From contig JAVBUR010000030.1 of NCBI GenBank assembly GCA_031555145.1, positions 1 through 64,000 of the forward strand: a DNA stretch of 64,000 nucleotides, read 5' to 3'. Numbering within the stretch: position 1 is the first letter of the stretch; each line of letters starts with the position of its first letter. The DNA is from JAJDIA01 sp031555145 (GTDB taxonomy: Bacteria > Bacteroidota > Bacteroidia > Bacteroidales > Tannerellaceae). Positions 36,352 through 44,693 of this stretch are shown one piece after another. The translations under genes and the position numbers were made by a program. Under the pieces are notes generated by a model. That model was not told the DNA's origin, searched no databases, and was given only the letters and a program-made list of their open reading frames with translations.

Positions 36352-37974
36352 ATGATTCTAACTGAAAATACAATATTCGACGGCAGATACAAGTTGCTTC
36401 GCATGCTGGGCAGAGGAGGCTCATCGGAGGTCTGGTTGGCTGAAGATGAGTTGTCCGGATTGCAGGTGGCCGTCAAGGTGTATGCTCCGGGAGTCGGTTT
36501 GGATGAGAATGGTGTTCAGGCATTTAGTGAAGAGTTTAAGCTCGTTTTCAACTTAAATCATACAAATCTTTTACGTCCTACCTATTACGCCATCTATGAC
36601 CGGATGCCTTACCTGGTGATGCCATATGTGAAGAATGGATCCTCCCTGAAATATATTGGTGAATTTACCGAAGAACAAGCCTGGCGTTTCTTGCGTGATG
36701 TCGCTTCGGGGCTGGAGTATCTTCATAACAGGATACCTCCGGTTATCCATCAGGACATCAAGCCTGATAACATACTGGTGGATGATGACGGCGATTTTCT
36801 GATCACCGATTTCGGTATCAGTACGAAAATGCGTTCCACGCTTCCTGCCAATTCGACGACTACCGTCAGCATGACGATGGCTTACGCTGCTCCTGAGCGA
36901 TGGAGTAGAAAAAATCGTCCGGTGATGTCCGGTGATATTTGGGCGCTGGGCGCTTCGGTGTTTGAATTGCTTACAGGCTACCCGCCTTATGGAGAATTGG
37001 GCGGCAGGCTTCAGTATGATGGTGCCGAGATTCCGGAAATGGAGGGGAATTGGTCGGAAGAATTAATTGAAATTGTAGAACGCTGCCTCCAAAGAGAAAC
37101 GGCCGATCGTCCTACATCCGGTGAAGTGGTTAGTATATGTAAGGCACACTTCGACAGAGAAATTGTACCCGAGCCCAAGTTACCAAGAGGTACTACACAT
37201 ATAGGCAAGCAAACTGTTTCGTTTTCGAAGCAGGAGGGCATTTCTACTCACAACCCACAAAAAGAACCTACGTCAAAAAAAGAAAAGCAATCAAAACCGA
37301 TATCAAAACAAACAGTGATGAGGCGCACGGGTGATGGTGAAAACATACCCTTACCAGGTTCTTCAACTGTGCGTATGCAAGATGTGGCTGATAGCCAGCA
37401 GGAATACGACGGACATCAGAGCTATACCGATCGACGGAGTTTTGATAAAAATAAAAAATGGTATGTGATTGTATTGGCTGGGATTCTTCTACTGGCAATC
37501 GGTTATTTTATATTCGGAAATAAAAAAACTCCGACTGGGATTAGTGATGATCCAATCGTACCAAAAGTAGAAGAGCCTTTTTTGCAGCCGGATGATGTAA
37601 TAGACGAAGTGGTAGATACGGAAGAGCCAAAAGCTACTACAGCCAAACCGCCGGTAGTCGTAGAACCTGTAGATAGTCCTAAGACAAATCAATCGGAATG
37701 TTTAGATAAGGGGAATAAATGTTTCAATGAAGGTAACTATGTAGATGCGGTTGATTATTATCGTAAATCGGGCGATAAAGTTCAACCAGCTCGCTTAAAA
37801 GCGGCAGAAGAATGTGCGTCGTCAAGAAAAATGGCCGACGAATTATTCTCGCAACAAAAAATGGAAGGAGCCCTGATCGAATATCGAAAGATCCTGAGTC
37901 ATAATCCATTTGATAAATATGTCAAGCAGCGAGTAGAAGAATGTGAAAAACAGATAAATACTATACAGCCATGA
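36352..37974 (+). CDS. Membrane Ser/Thr kinase with HQD catalytic loop and periplasmic TPR (2)
   Basis: A 540-residue paralogue of the preceding kinase, with the same LRMLGRGGSSEVWLA loop and the same non-RD HQDIKPDN. A Lys/Ser-rich juxtamembrane region precedes the helix (WYVIVLAGILLLAIGYFIF). The outer part has an acidic/Pro stalk and TPR-like repeats (CLDKGNKCFNEGNYVDAVDYYRKSGD, ADELFSQQKMEGALIEYRKIL). Kinase duplication with exchange of the sensor half is the simplest explanation. It overlaps the next gene by 4 nt. Confidence 0.9.
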   Translation: MILTENTIFDGRYKLLRMLGRGGSSEVWLAEDELSGLQVAVKVYAPGVGLDENGVQAFSEEFKLVFNLNHTNLLRPTYYAIYDRMPYLVMPYVKNGSSLKYIGEFTEEQAWRFLRDVASGLEYLHNRIPPVIHQDIKPDNILVDDDGDFLITDFGISTKMRSTLPANSTTTVSMTMAYAAPERWSRKNRPVMSGDIWALGASVFELLTGYPPYGELGGRLQYDGAEIPEMEGNWSEELIEIVERCLQRETADRPTSGEVVSICKAHFDREIVPEPKLPRGTTHIGKQTVSFSKQEGISTHNPQKEPTSKKEKQSKPISKQTVMRRTGDGENIPLPGSSTVRMQDVADSQQEYDGHQSYTDRRSFDKNKKWYVIVLAGILLLAIGYFIFGNKKTPTGISDDPIVPKVEEPFLQPDDVIDEVVDTEEPKATTAKPPVVVEPVDSPKTNQSECLDKGNKCFNEGNYVDAVDYYRKSGDKVQPARLKAAEECASSRKMADELFSQQKMEGALIEYRKILSHNPFDKYVKQRVEECEKQINTIQP

Positions 37975-38489
37975 GCGAGAACCGATTATTGATAATACTG
38001 CTTTTTGTGCTATTGTTATCCCCTTGTGCTCCAATTAGCGGACAGTCGTTTATGCAGAATCCTGCTCTTGATATTAATAAGAAGGAAGCGGATGAAGCCT
38101 TAACTGATTCTTTGTGTGTATTCACTTGCCAGCAAAATCATTTGGCCGACAGTATATTCACTAATTTATTTGGACAATACACAACGTGCAAAACACTTCC
38201 TATCGCTATAACACATCGTCGATACGGTGATGTGCCTCCCGAAATAGACATGTCATTTAATGATTTTATATGCATGTTTATGGATGACTTTGACTTTTAC
38301 TGCACTATCGATGAGCACAAAGGTAAAAAAGTGAGAGTTACGCTGGTGCTGAGGAATAGAGTGTATGATTATATCCACATGATGTTAATCGATTCCACCC
38401 GGCAAGAAATATCCAAAGGCAATGTTCGTATGAACGCTGATTTCTACACATATATACCTCAACATAACGTAATTAATTATGGTAAGTAA
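37971..38489 (+). CDS. Secreted protein of unknown function
   Basis: A 172-residue protein with a signal peptide (LLIILLFVLLLSPCAPISGQ). No family was recognised. The body is mixed alpha/beta (FICMFMDDFDFYCTIDEHKGKKVRVTLVLRNRV). It is translationally coupled to the TPR kinase (4-nt overlap) and to the next gene (11-nt overlap), suggesting a periplasmic partner of the kinases. Confidence 0.6.
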   Translation: MSENRLLIILLFVLLLSPCAPISGQSFMQNPALDINKKEADEALTDSLCVFTCQQNHLADSIFTNLFGQYTTCKTLPIAITHRRYGDVPPEIDMSFNDFICMFMDDFDFYCTIDEHKGKKVRVTLVLRNRVYDYIHMMLIDSTRQEISKGNVRMNADFYTYIPQHNVINYGK

Positions 38490-39576
38490 AACGATGCGAA
38501 GAACTACATTTTTTATTGCAATGCTTGTCTGTTGTCTGATGATTCCGAAAGGGATACAGGCGCAAGACATCATCACAGTCAACATTACAGCCGGTGTCAA
38601 GGACAAAGAACTTAGGTCGACAATGGAATACAATGCCGCTTCCCTGTTGAGTGGTTTCAATACCGCCGTTCACAAGAAAGCAAAAAAGTTTGTTCTGGCT
38701 GATGGGATTGCAACACCCGAAGCAAAAAAGAAAATTGAAATCATTTGGGGGACAAGTAAACTACAATGTACAGCCAACGAAATCAGAACTGTATGCAGGA
38801 TAGCAGCATCAGGTGAAATGCAAATCCGAAAAATCCCGGTTAGTATGCTAAAAGCCGATGTGGATAGTAGAGAGGAGATGTTGAGTCTTAACTTTGACAA
38901 AACAGGCTTGATTTCTGATATTTTGATCAGCAATGAGGACTTGGCTGGGCAGATTTTAACTGTAAATAAAAAGGCGATAACAGAGGATGAGGATGAGGCG
39001 TTGCCATCAAAAGATATTGTTGCGGCGAGTGATGATAATGCCGGCGGAATAGAGGATGAACAGTATACACAATCCGAAGACTATGCAGAGCTAAATAAAG
39101 TGGTAGATTTTATAGAAAAATTCCGGACGGCCTATAATTGTAAGGATATATATTTTCTTGAAAATATTTATAGTGACAATGCGGTTATTATTAATGTGGT
39201 TCGCAAGACAATTAATCAGGTTCCCAATACTGACCTGATAGTGAGAAATATTAAACTTGATGATCTTGGATACGATTTTCAGGTGAAAACAAAGAGCCAA
39301 TACATGGAAAGCCTACGGGGAGTTTTCAAGAAGAACTCTTTTGTGAATGTTACTTTTGATTCTGTCAAAGTGGAACGACATGCCGGATATAAAAAGGTAT
39401 ATGGCGTTTCTCTCTTCCAGAAATGGAGATCAGCCACCTATAATGATGATGGATACCTCTTCTTGCTTATTGACTGCCGAAAGAAAGATGAAATGCAGAT
39501 ATTTGTCAGAGCTTGGGCCCCGGAGCAAATATTCAACTTGAATACGTTCAGAGATTTTAAGTTCTATAGCAATTAG
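38479..39576 (+). CDS. Secreted protein with possible NTF2-like C-terminal domain
   Basis: A 365-residue protein with a signal peptide (FFIAMLVCCLMIPKGIQAQ); ATG 38494, after the previous stop, is an equally good start. Residues about 25-140 form one domain (DIITVNITAGVKDKELRSTMEYNAASLL). After an acidic linker, residues about 205-365 (VVDFIEKFRTAYNCKDIYFLENIYSDNAVIINV) resemble NTF2/SnoaL-like domains, by pattern only. Its role is likely periplasmic, in the kinase operon. Confidence 0.6.
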   Translation: MVSKTMRRTTFFIAMLVCCLMIPKGIQAQDIITVNITAGVKDKELRSTMEYNAASLLSGFNTAVHKKAKKFVLADGIATPEAKKKIEIIWGTSKLQCTANEIRTVCRIAASGEMQIRKIPVSMLKADVDSREEMLSLNFDKTGLISDILISNEDLAGQILTVNKKAITEDEDEALPSKDIVAASDDNAGGIEDEQYTQSEDYAELNKVVDFIEKFRTAYNCKDIYFLENIYSDNAVIINVVRKTINQVPNTDLIVRNIKLDDLGYDFQVKTKSQYMESLRGVFKKNSFVNVTFDSVKVERHAGYKKVYGVSLFQKWRSATYNDDGYLFLLIDCRKKDEMQIFVRAWAPEQIFNLNTFRDFKFYSN

Positions 39577-39637
39577 AGAGGATGCGTAATGTGGAGGTTT
39601 TAAACAGTTAATAGATGATAATTAAATGTATATAAAT

Positions 39638-41017
39638 ATGAAAAGGAACATTTTTATTCTTGTGTTTTTGCTGCTTTGCGGCCTGTCTGTGTTTGCCCAG
39701 AAATTGTCTATCAGAGACTCTGGAGAGATGATCGCTTACAATGGCGAGGGCAAGTATTCAATTATTATTATCGTGGCAAATGACACGTATAAATTAACCT
39801 TCTCTACTTCCCAGGATGGACCGGATGGTTCATTGATCGAGAGCGAAGGGCAAGTTGTAACCGGAAATCAAATTGCATACACACTGACCTTCGAAAGTGA
39901 AGCATCCTATGGTTCTACATTGAAAATCGAGTGTCCCGGTTATAATTTGTTGGATTTGCCTATAAGGTTGAGCCCTAACCAGGCCATTAAGTATTACGTG
40001 GAAGATCCGGAAGATCCGGAAACCAAAGAATGCTCGGAAAAACACTGGTTGATTGGAGAGAAATATTATCTTGCCTCTAATTATGTTAGAGCAAAAGACG
40101 CTTACGAAGAAAGTTTAAACTGTTGGTCACTTTCCAGTAAAATAAGAAAAGATGAAATCGAAAAACGTATTGCAGATGTTGATCTGATTCTTCATTATAT
40201 GAAAGAGTCGGCGAACATAAATCTCAACTATAGAGAACTTTATACCAACTATGCCGCTATAGTTGAGCTGAACGAGTATGACGTTAATGCCAAGAAAAAA
40301 CGTGACGAGTATGGAGAAGCTTATGCGAATCAGTGTACATCACTTAAAACGATTGCTACAACCCTGTTGATGGAAAAGAAAGATGTCGAAAAAGCAACTA
40401 CTGCTCTTAATAAATATATTGAAGGAGGTTGTGGTGAAATCGATTGGGCTACTTCAAAGTTGGAAGAAGTGAAGCGATGGAAAAAGCAGTTTAGCCGGCA
40501 TACATTGACTTACGAGTATGCAAAAGAAGCTTCTTTGGGCCTTTCCACTGGAAACTATAATGTGGGCAGATCCAGCGGTTATTTCACGCTTCGGATGGAT
40601 CCGGATATTTTCAAAGCATTTCGAATGGAAGATGCTGATACACTTCAGGCAGAAGTAAATGTGTCATTTGGCTTTACGATTCCGCTGTTTAGTCATGATC
40701 TGAAAAGTAGTTCGAATGTAGGGCTGTGGCTGTTTTTAGGCCCCGGCATGACTATGTTGACAAAAATCGGAGAAAAATATGTAACTGCACCTGGCGACGA
40801 TGGCGATCAGATGCCGATTGAAAATACGGAGCGTTATAAGTATCATTTTGCAGCTTCTCCGGAAGCCGGATTATTGTTTAAGATTCCAATTCCAGGAAGC
40901 CAGCATCATCAGATAGCACTACGCTACACCTTCCAGTATCGCTATGCCTTTAAAAAAGAGGATGTTGACCTGATCGGAAAAACAAGTAATGTTTTTGGGA
41001 TAGGATTTACATTCTGA
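39638..41017 (+). CDS. Secreted TPR-like protein with outer-membrane barrel-like C terminus
   Basis: From ATG 39638, 459 residues with a signal peptide (NIFILVFLLLCGLSVFAQ). An N-terminal beta domain (about 20-125) is followed by helical repeats (SEKHWLIGEKYYLASNYVRAKDAYEESLNCW ... YIEGGCGEIDWATSKLEEV). The last ~170 residues alternate strands ending FQYRYAFKKEDVDLIGKTSNVFGIGFTF, like an outer-membrane barrel. It is the last gene of operon A, closed by the hairpin at 41041-41073, and would carry the system to the outer membrane. Confidence 0.65.
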   Translation: MKRNIFILVFLLLCGLSVFAQKLSIRDSGEMIAYNGEGKYSIIIIVANDTYKLTFSTSQDGPDGSLIESEGQVVTGNQIAYTLTFESEASYGSTLKIECPGYNLLDLPIRLSPNQAIKYYVEDPEDPETKECSEKHWLIGEKYYLASNYVRAKDAYEESLNCWSLSSKIRKDEIEKRIADVDLILHYMKESANINLNYRELYTNYAAIVELNEYDVNAKKKRDEYGEAYANQCTSLKTIATTLLMEKKDVEKATTALNKYIEGGCGEIDWATSKLEEVKRWKKQFSRHTLTYEYAKEASLGLSTGNYNVGRSSGYFTLRMDPDIFKAFRMEDADTLQAEVNVSFGFTIPLFSHDLKSSSNVGLWLFLGPGMTMLTKIGEKYVTAPGDDGDQMPIENTERYKYHFAASPEAGLLFKIPIPGSQHHQIALRYTFQYRYAFKKEDVDLIGKTSNVFGIGFTF

Positions 41018-41040
41018 AAATCGCTTGTCATTGCATATAA

Positions 41041-41073
41041 AAACGGTCATCCCCTACCAGGATGACCGTTTTG
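41041..41073 (+). terminator. Terminator of kinase operon A, ACGGTCATCC family
   Basis: AAAACGGTCATCC-N7-GGATGACCGTTTT, a perfect 13-bp stem with T run, 24 nt after the stop codon. It shares its stem with the terminators at 21023 and 22650. Confidence 0.85.
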
Positions 41074-41134
41074 TTCTATCGTAACCTATGTCGGAAAAAA
41101 CGGGTATGGATGCGTCGGATGGATATGATTTATG

Positions 41135-41149
41135 TATATATTTACAGAC
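41135..41149 (+). promoter_or_regulatory. Possible promoter element TATATATTTACAGAC
   Basis: The 15-mer occurs identically at 62282-62296, in both cases 16-20 nt before a start codon. It contains TATATTTA, close to the -7 consensus, but no -33 element at normal spacing. It would drive operon B. Confidence 0.35.
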
Positions 41150-41169
41150 GCTTTTGTTGTCATACTATT

Positions 41170-42495
41170 ATGAGGAACGTATATTGGTTTGCTTTTCTAC
41201 TGGTTGCCTTGTGTGGCTGTGCCGGGAATGATCCGGATATTCCGGACGGGCAAAGTTTTTATCAGGACAGATTACCTGCCTGTACGACTGAAGTAATCGA
41301 TATGGCAGGTACGTATGCCCGGTTAAGAGTGAAGATAAAACATCAATTGAACACATCGTTAGACAGCATACGCCTCTATTATCGAGTGGCTGGTTCTCCG
41401 TCGGAAATAGCATTGGAGATGCCTGGCTATGATACAACATCAAAGTCAGTAAGCGAGGAAGTAACGATTCCCGGTTTGAATCCCTTAACTTCTTATCAAT
41501 ATAGAATATATATGGCCAACCATTGCATCAGCGAATATACTGAACCTACCCATTTTACGACCCGGAACGCCGCTTGGGTGAAAGTCGGGGATATGCCCGC
41601 TGATTTTATGGGAAGAAAAGTCGTTCAAGTAGCTAACCGGGTATTTCTGATTACAGAATATATTTTTGCCGATGATTATCCTACATATGCTCCTACTACC
41701 AAACATAACGAGATATGGGAATATGATCCGGAAATGAAAGATTGGAAATTTGTGAGCCGGTCTCCTTTCCTTGGCCGATTTCAGTGTGTCTATTTTGGAT
41801 TGGAAAACAACATATATATGGGGATGGGATTTAGGAGAGATGGAACGGAAAGAGGGCTTTATTCTTTTACCGAATGGTGGAGTTATGACTTACAACGGGA
41901 TGAGTGGAAACAAAAGAGTAATTTTCCTGGACTCTGGGCGAATCTTATGACCTATTTTACTGCCGGAAATATGGGATATATGATTACAGAATATAATGAC
42001 CCGGAGTATCACGAGCGGATGCATGTATACCAATATAATCCATTGAATGATACGTGGAAAGAAAAAGCCCCATGCCCGGGAGCGGGTGCCGTTGACGGAT
42101 CCTATTTTACAATAGGGCAACGAGCGTATATCTTTACTGGTATACATGGCATTTATGAAGAAGGAGCCGAGGCTGCCCGACCGGAATATGTAAGTGATAT
42201 GTGGGAATATGATACAAAGAATGATCAATGGACCAGGTGTTCTAATTTTGGAGGAGGGGAACGGGCACAGCTAACATCCGGTATATCTATTGGTGATAAG
42301 GGATTTGCCGGGGGGGGATTCAACTTACAGCATGGCGAACGCAACATTGTGAATGATTGGTGGTGTTATTTGCCTGGCATTGATTCTTGGATTGCTTATC
42401 CGAATCCTCCAACTTGGCCTAATTTTGCTTTTCAACTCAAAGGGGACCTTTATATAGGAAATACCTCCGTTGGAATATGGAAGCTTGTTGAGTGA
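41170..42495 (+). CDS. Kelch-like beta-propeller lipoprotein 2
   Basis: From ATG 41170, 441 residues with a lipoprotein signal (WFAFLLVALCGC). The in-frame start at 41062 lies inside the terminator hairpin and is rejected. The layout is that of Kelch protein 1: DPDIPDG motif, FN3-like domain (ITIPGLNP-type segment TIPGLNPLTSYQYRIYMANH), then propeller units (IWEYDPEMKDWKFV, WWSYDLQRDEWKQ, MWEYDTKNDQW, WWCYLPGIDSW). It is first in operon B. Surface exposure is likely. Confidence 0.82.
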   Translation: MRNVYWFAFLLVALCGCAGNDPDIPDGQSFYQDRLPACTTEVIDMAGTYARLRVKIKHQLNTSLDSIRLYYRVAGSPSEIALEMPGYDTTSKSVSEEVTIPGLNPLTSYQYRIYMANHCISEYTEPTHFTTRNAAWVKVGDMPADFMGRKVVQVANRVFLITEYIFADDYPTYAPTTKHNEIWEYDPEMKDWKFVSRSPFLGRFQCVYFGLENNIYMGMGFRRDGTERGLYSFTEWWSYDLQRDEWKQKSNFPGLWANLMTYFTAGNMGYMITEYNDPEYHERMHVYQYNPLNDTWKEKAPCPGAGAVDGSYFTIGQRAYIFTGIHGIYEEGAEAARPEYVSDMWEYDTKNDQWTRCSNFGGGERAQLTSGISIGDKGFAGGGFNLQHGERNIVNDWWCYLPGIDSWIAYPNPPTWPNFAFQLKGDLYIGNTSVGIWKLVE

Positions 42496-42517
42496 TTAAC
42501 TTGAGTGTAAGGTGTAT

Positions 42518-43849
42518 ATGATCAAAGTGTTGGGAATAAATTGTTTGATTGTCCTCTTGGGCTTCTCCGGATGCAACTTGGCAGACCCGGATATCCCGAT
42601 AGGTCATACCGTTTCGCTTCCTGAGGCGTTACCCGCATGTCAAGTGAAAGTAGTAGAGGTCACCGATAACCAGGTGCAATTGGAGATTTCCGTTAACCGG
42701 AGCGAGCCCGTTTCTTTCGACAGTTTGCTGCTTTGCTATAGTTACAAGAATGCTTTTCCAGATATCAATGGTGAAGTGAAAGACATAACCTCTTTGCTCG
42801 AAAGTACTTCGGATCGCTTTCGGGTAACATTGACAGGGCTTAAACCTTCGTCTGAATATACCTGCCGGGTCTATGTGAAGAACTGGAAAAAATCGGCCTA
42901 TTCGTCAACAAAGAATTTTGTTACCCAAGCGGATGTTTCTACTATATATTGGGAGCGGGTAGCTGAGGTAGAGTCCGGCTATTTGAACTTTGGCACAGCG
43001 TATCAAACTGAAGATCGGGTATTTTTAATCACCAATCCCCGGAGCGAATCGGAGCCTGCCCGTTACATGTTTGAGTTCGTACCGGCTACAAGCTGTTTAG
43101 ATAGTATAGGGGAACTTCCTTTCCTTACATCACATAGGAACTGGCTGGGCATCGGGAATAAAATCTATTCCGGGATGTCTAACTGGATATATGCAGACCA
43201 GTCCTGGTGGTGTTATGATCCCGTCCTCAAGGAATGGAGTCGGCGGAAGGATATTGAGTTTCCGGTTGGCCAAATCATAGCCAATTTTACAATGGGGGAT
43301 AAAGGCTACCTGTTGGTGAGAACGTATGAGGATGGCATTGACTGTGTCGCCTTTATCTATGAATACGACCCGGAGAAGGACACTTGGCAGAAGAAAAGCC
43401 GTTTCCCCGGTATACAAACCCATTTCAACGTTTCGGCTGTAGCCGGGAATAAAGCATATTTGGTCGCTGGCTATTATTATGTAGCTGAAGAAGAGAAAGA
43501 AAAAGACAAATATAAGTATGTAAATGCCGTATGGGAATATGATGTTGCACTCGATCAATGGACGGAGAAAAAACCTTATCCGGGAGTCGGCCGGGTAGAT
43601 ATGCTTTCCGGCTCATCGGACGGAGAGCTGTTCGTAGGTTTCGGAAAAGCAACGCTGCAGACTGATTATGTGTATGACTGGTGGTGTTATTCTCCCGCTG
43701 CCAATACCTGGACTGAATGTCCGATATATGCCTATTGGTGGGGCATGGCGCCCGTGTTCTCTTTTTCAATAGCGAATGATATGTATATAGGTTCTAATTT
43801 TTCAGGGGTGTGGAAATACAGCCGGGAGGGAGTAAAAAATGAAGAATAG
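42518..43849 (+). CDS. Kelch-like beta-propeller lipoprotein 3
   Basis: From ATG 42518, 443 residues; an in-frame GTG at 42512 is possible. The signal ends LLGFSGC. It shows the DPDIPIG motif, an FN3-like domain (LTGLKPSSEYTCRVYVKN) and propeller units (WWCYDPVLKEWSR, IYEYDPEKDTWQK, VWEYDVALDQWTE, WWCYSPAANTW). It is a tandem paralogue of Kelch protein 2, 22 nt away, and overlaps the next gene by 11 nt. Confidence 0.82.
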   Translation: MIKVLGINCLIVLLGFSGCNLADPDIPIGHTVSLPEALPACQVKVVEVTDNQVQLEISVNRSEPVSFDSLLLCYSYKNAFPDINGEVKDITSLLESTSDRFRVTLTGLKPSSEYTCRVYVKNWKKSAYSSTKNFVTQADVSTIYWERVAEVESGYLNFGTAYQTEDRVFLITNPRSESEPARYMFEFVPATSCLDSIGELPFLTSHRNWLGIGNKIYSGMSNWIYADQSWWCYDPVLKEWSRRKDIEFPVGQIIANFTMGDKGYLLVRTYEDGIDCVAFIYEYDPEKDTWQKKSRFPGIQTHFNVSAVAGNKAYLVAGYYYVAEEEKEKDKYKYVNAVWEYDVALDQWTEKKPYPGVGRVDMLSGSSDGELFVGFGKATLQTDYVYDWWCYSPAANTWTECPIYAYWWGMAPVFSFSIANDMYIGSNFSGVWKYSREGVKNEE

Positions 43850-44681
43850 TTATGTTTTTTTATGTATCGTGCTGTTAACCGTTTGCTGCCATGCGGTTGT
43901 AGCCCAGAAGATCATCAAAGATCGTTGTTATCAGGCGGGAGAAAATATCCGGATTAATTACATTATCAAGGGTTTGCCCTTCGATTCATATATGATGATC
44001 GAATGTTATGTAAGTACGGATGAGGGCAAGAACTTCGTCGGTCCGCTTGCCAAGGCCAATGAAGATGTAGGAAAGGTTATATCCGATGGACCCAAAAGCA
44101 TCCTGTGGCATGTATCCGAGGAAATGCCGGGGCTCGAAGGCCGTGTCTCTTTTGAGGTGAGGGGAGATGTGTATAAACAGAAGCTCAAAGCTGAAAACCT
44201 GCTGATGTATAATGTATCCGGTTCGTCGTATGCAGGCTTGATGTATGGGCGTGTGAGACGGTGGGGCGGTTATGTCCGGGGAAAAACAAATTTATCTACA
44301 GAGAACGCTCCTTATGAATGTAATGACGCCGGGCAGTTCAATTATCAGGGTGATGATTATTATACGGTAAGCAATCAAAGCCGTCGAAGTCGCCTGGGAA
44401 TCACTGCCGGTGTGCTCTATCGGGCTTCGCGACCGGTATACCTGTATACCGGCGCTGGGTATGGATACCGCCGGTTGATGTGGCAGGCAAAAACCTATTC
44501 GTATAGCGACGATTCTTATACTGGGGACATTTGGGGAGTCAATCCCAACCACAGCGCCGAAGGTGTGGAAGTAGAAGCCGGAGGCATTGTCCGGTATAAG
44601 CGACTGGCGTTGTCGGCCGGGGTAAATACCATCGGTTTTTCTTTTTTTGAGGCAAATGCCGCTATAGGTCTCTTTTTTTAA
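43839..44681 (+). CDS. Outer-membrane barrel-like protein in operon B
   Basis: A 280-residue protein with a signal peptide (VFLCIVLLTVCCHAVVAQ). Residues about 25-120 form a beta domain (GENIRINYIIKGLPFDSYMMIECYVSTDEGKNF). The remainder has alternating strands and ends AGVNTIGFSFFEANAAIGLFF, a typical terminal outer-membrane strand. Translationally coupled to Kelch protein 3. No specific family was recognised. Confidence 0.6.
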   Translation: MKNSYVFLCIVLLTVCCHAVVAQKIIKDRCYQAGENIRINYIIKGLPFDSYMMIECYVSTDEGKNFVGPLAKANEDVGKVISDGPKSILWHVSEEMPGLEGRVSFEVRGDVYKQKLKAENLLMYNVSGSSYAGLMYGRVRRWGGYVRGKTNLSTENAPYECNDAGQFNYQGDDYYTVSNQSRRSRLGITAGVLYRASRPVYLYTGAGYGYRRLMWQAKTYSYSDDSYTGDIWGVNPNHSAEGVEVEAGGIVRYKRLALSAGVNTIGFSFFEANAAIGLFF

Positions 44682-44693
44682 TATATTCGGAGC

